In this document: positions 10,943-11,953 of the stretch, piece by piece | How positions within the stretch are numbered: position 1 is the first letter of the stretch | How the letters are laid out: each line of letters starts with the position of its first letter | Assembly (NCBI GenBank): GCA_000715635.1 | Contig: KL569115.1 | Coordinates: 32,019-43,971, forward strand | From: Streptomyces violaceus | Lineage (GTDB): Bacteria; Actinomycetota; Actinomycetes; Streptomycetales; Streptomycetaceae | DNA: 11,953 nt | Direction: 5' to 3' | Translations under genes and position numbers: made by a program | The notes under the pieces: model-generated | Database searches by the model: none | What the model was told of the DNA's origin: nothing | The model's input: only the letters and a program-made list of their open reading frames with translations

Positions 10943-11953
10943 TCATGCCGGACCGTCGTGGTCCTCGCCTGCCCCGCCCGGTACTTCGGCAAGCTCGTGG
11001 CGCGCCGCTGCCTTCTCCTGGGCGATCCTGCGGTGTTCCGCGGCCTTGGCTTCGTAGCGGGCGGCCAGGCGCAGGTGGTACGCCGGGTCGTGCTCCTCGT
11101 AGACGTCCGGGATGCCGTCGAGGTCCTCGTCGCGCTCCTCGTCCTCCCACAGGCGGCGGTACTTGGCGTTCCGTATCTTCAGCAGGACGGTCGCCATCGT
11201 CGCGGCGATGAGCGAGCCCAGCAGCACGGCGGCCTTGACCTCGTTCGTCATCGTCTCGTCGCCGGCGAAGGCGAGTTCGCCGATGAGGAGCGAGACCGTG
11301 AAGCCGATGCCGGCCAGGCTCGCCACCGCGAACACGTCCGCCCAGGCGAGATCTTCGCTGAGCGAGGCCCTGGTGAAACGGGCCGTCAGCCAGGTCCCGC
11401 CGAAGATGCCGAGCGCCTTGCCGACGACCAGCCCGAGGACGACACCGAGGGTCTCCGGCGACCGGAACACGTCCGCGAGCGCTCCGCCGGAGACGGAGAC
11501 ACCCGCGCTGAACAGCGCGAAGAGTGGCACGACCAGGCCCGCCGACAGGGGGCGTACGAGGTGCTCGATGTGCTCGCCGGGGGAGTGGGCCTCGCCCTCC
11601 TTGCGGTGGCAGCGCAGCATCAGGCCCATGGCGACGCCGGCGACGGTGGCGTGGACGCCGCTGTTGTACATCAGCGCCCAGATCACGAGCGCGAGCGGCA
11701 CGTACACGTACCAGCCGCGTACGCCCTTGCGCAGCAGCAGCCAGAAGACGGCCAGGCCCACCACGGCGCCGCCGAGCGCGGCGAAGTTCAGATCGGCGGT
11801 GAAGAAGACGGCGATGATCAGGATCGCGAAGAGGTCGTCGACGACGGCGAGCGTGAGCAGGAAGGCCCGCAGGGCGCTCGGCAGGGACGTGCCGATGACC
11901 GCGAGCACGGCGAGCGCGAAGGCGATGTCGGTGGCGGTGGGCACGGCCCACCC
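10943..11953 (-). CDS. nhaA: NhaA-type Na+/H+ antiporter (5' end beyond right edge)
   Basis: 336 residues are visible; the frame is open to the right edge, so the N-terminus (about 100 residues by comparison with the family) is missing. The visible start GWAVPTATDIAFAL holds the Asp equivalent to D133 of E. coli NhaA (D9 here). TLAVVDDLFAIL (34-45) holds the D163/D164 ion-binding pair (D39, D40). GKALGIFGG (178-186) holds the lysine equivalent to K300 (K179). The hydrophobic helices typical of NhaA follow to about residue 260. The protein exchanges Na+ for H+ across the cytoplasmic membrane for pH and salt homeostasis. An unusual hydrophilic tail of about 75 residues (262-336) follows, with an EF-hand-like acidic loop D275-E286 and an Ala/Glu/Arg-rich helix (about 291-322) with coiled-coil character. 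Family members typically end soon after the last helix. Confidence 0.95.
   Translation of the reverse strand, partial: GWAVPTATDIAFALAVLAVIGTSLPSALRAFLLTLAVVDDLFAILIIAVFFTADLNFAALGGAVVGLAVFWLLLRKGVRGWYVYVPLALVIWALMYNSGVHATVAGVAMGLMLRCHRKEGEAHSPGEHIEHLVRPLSAGLVVPLFALFSAGVSVSGGALADVFRSPETLGVVLGLVVGKALGIFGGTWLTARFTRASLSEDLAWADVFAVASLAGIGFTVSLLIGELAFAGDETMTNEVKAAVLLGSLIAATMATVLLKIRNAKYRRLWEDEERDEDLDGIPDVYEEHDPAYHLRLAARYEAKAAEHRRIAQEKAAARHELAEVPGGAGEDHDGPA

Overview
The window looks like a Streptomyces (or close actinobacterial) chromosome. It is very GC-rich, its real frames end almost every codon in G or C, several starts are GTG, and every confident protein is of actinobacterial type. No RNA gene, insertion sequence, CRISPR array or phage integration module was seen. 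The gene order matches, from memory, the crp-nth-marP neighbourhood of Mycobacterium tuberculosis (about Rv3667-Rv3681c) and the SCO3564-SCO3578 area of S. coelicolor. It therefore reads as an old conserved core block rather than an acquired island.

Layout. (1) 1-2448, minus strand: two paired ArsA/Get3-like ATPases. The downstream one runs off the left edge. (2) 2556-4982, plus strand: DUF4177 protein, RidA-like protein, NUDT19-like Nudix hydrolase and LACTB2-like metallo-beta-lactamase-fold protein, with tight overlaps, closed by a long bidirectional hairpin. (3) 5087-5761, minus strand: Crp, with a Shine-Dalgarno sequence and a Crp-like operator in its divergent upstream region. (4) 5968-9104, plus strand: endonuclease III (nth) with a histone-H1-like tail, a CoA-type Nudix hydrolase and a MarP-like membrane serine protease. 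(5) 9465-11953, minus strand: NhaA Na+/H+ antiporter (5' end beyond the right edge), a small two-helix membrane protein and an epoxide-hydrolase-like alpha/beta hydrolase. The last two overlap by 4 nt.

Most proteins fit a housekeeping and stress role: global regulation (Crp), DNA repair (Nth), clean-up of reactive or damaged metabolites (RidA, Nudix, epoxide hydrolase), acid and envelope stress (MarP, NhaA) and membrane-protein or redox handling (Get3-like pair). That they act together is inference from conserved neighbourhood.

The strongest observation is that the two Get3-like ATPases have complementary active-site defects. One lacks the signature Walker A lysine but keeps the switch I DPA motif. 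The other keeps the lysine but lacks DPA. They look like an obligate asymmetric heterodimer. Also notable are four promoters with a TAGNNT box 6-7 nt before the start codon (leaderless transcription), a cluster of five TCATGA palindromes between the ATPase genes, a perfect DnaA box in a divergent promoter, and an EF-hand-like loop in the cytosolic tail of NhaA.
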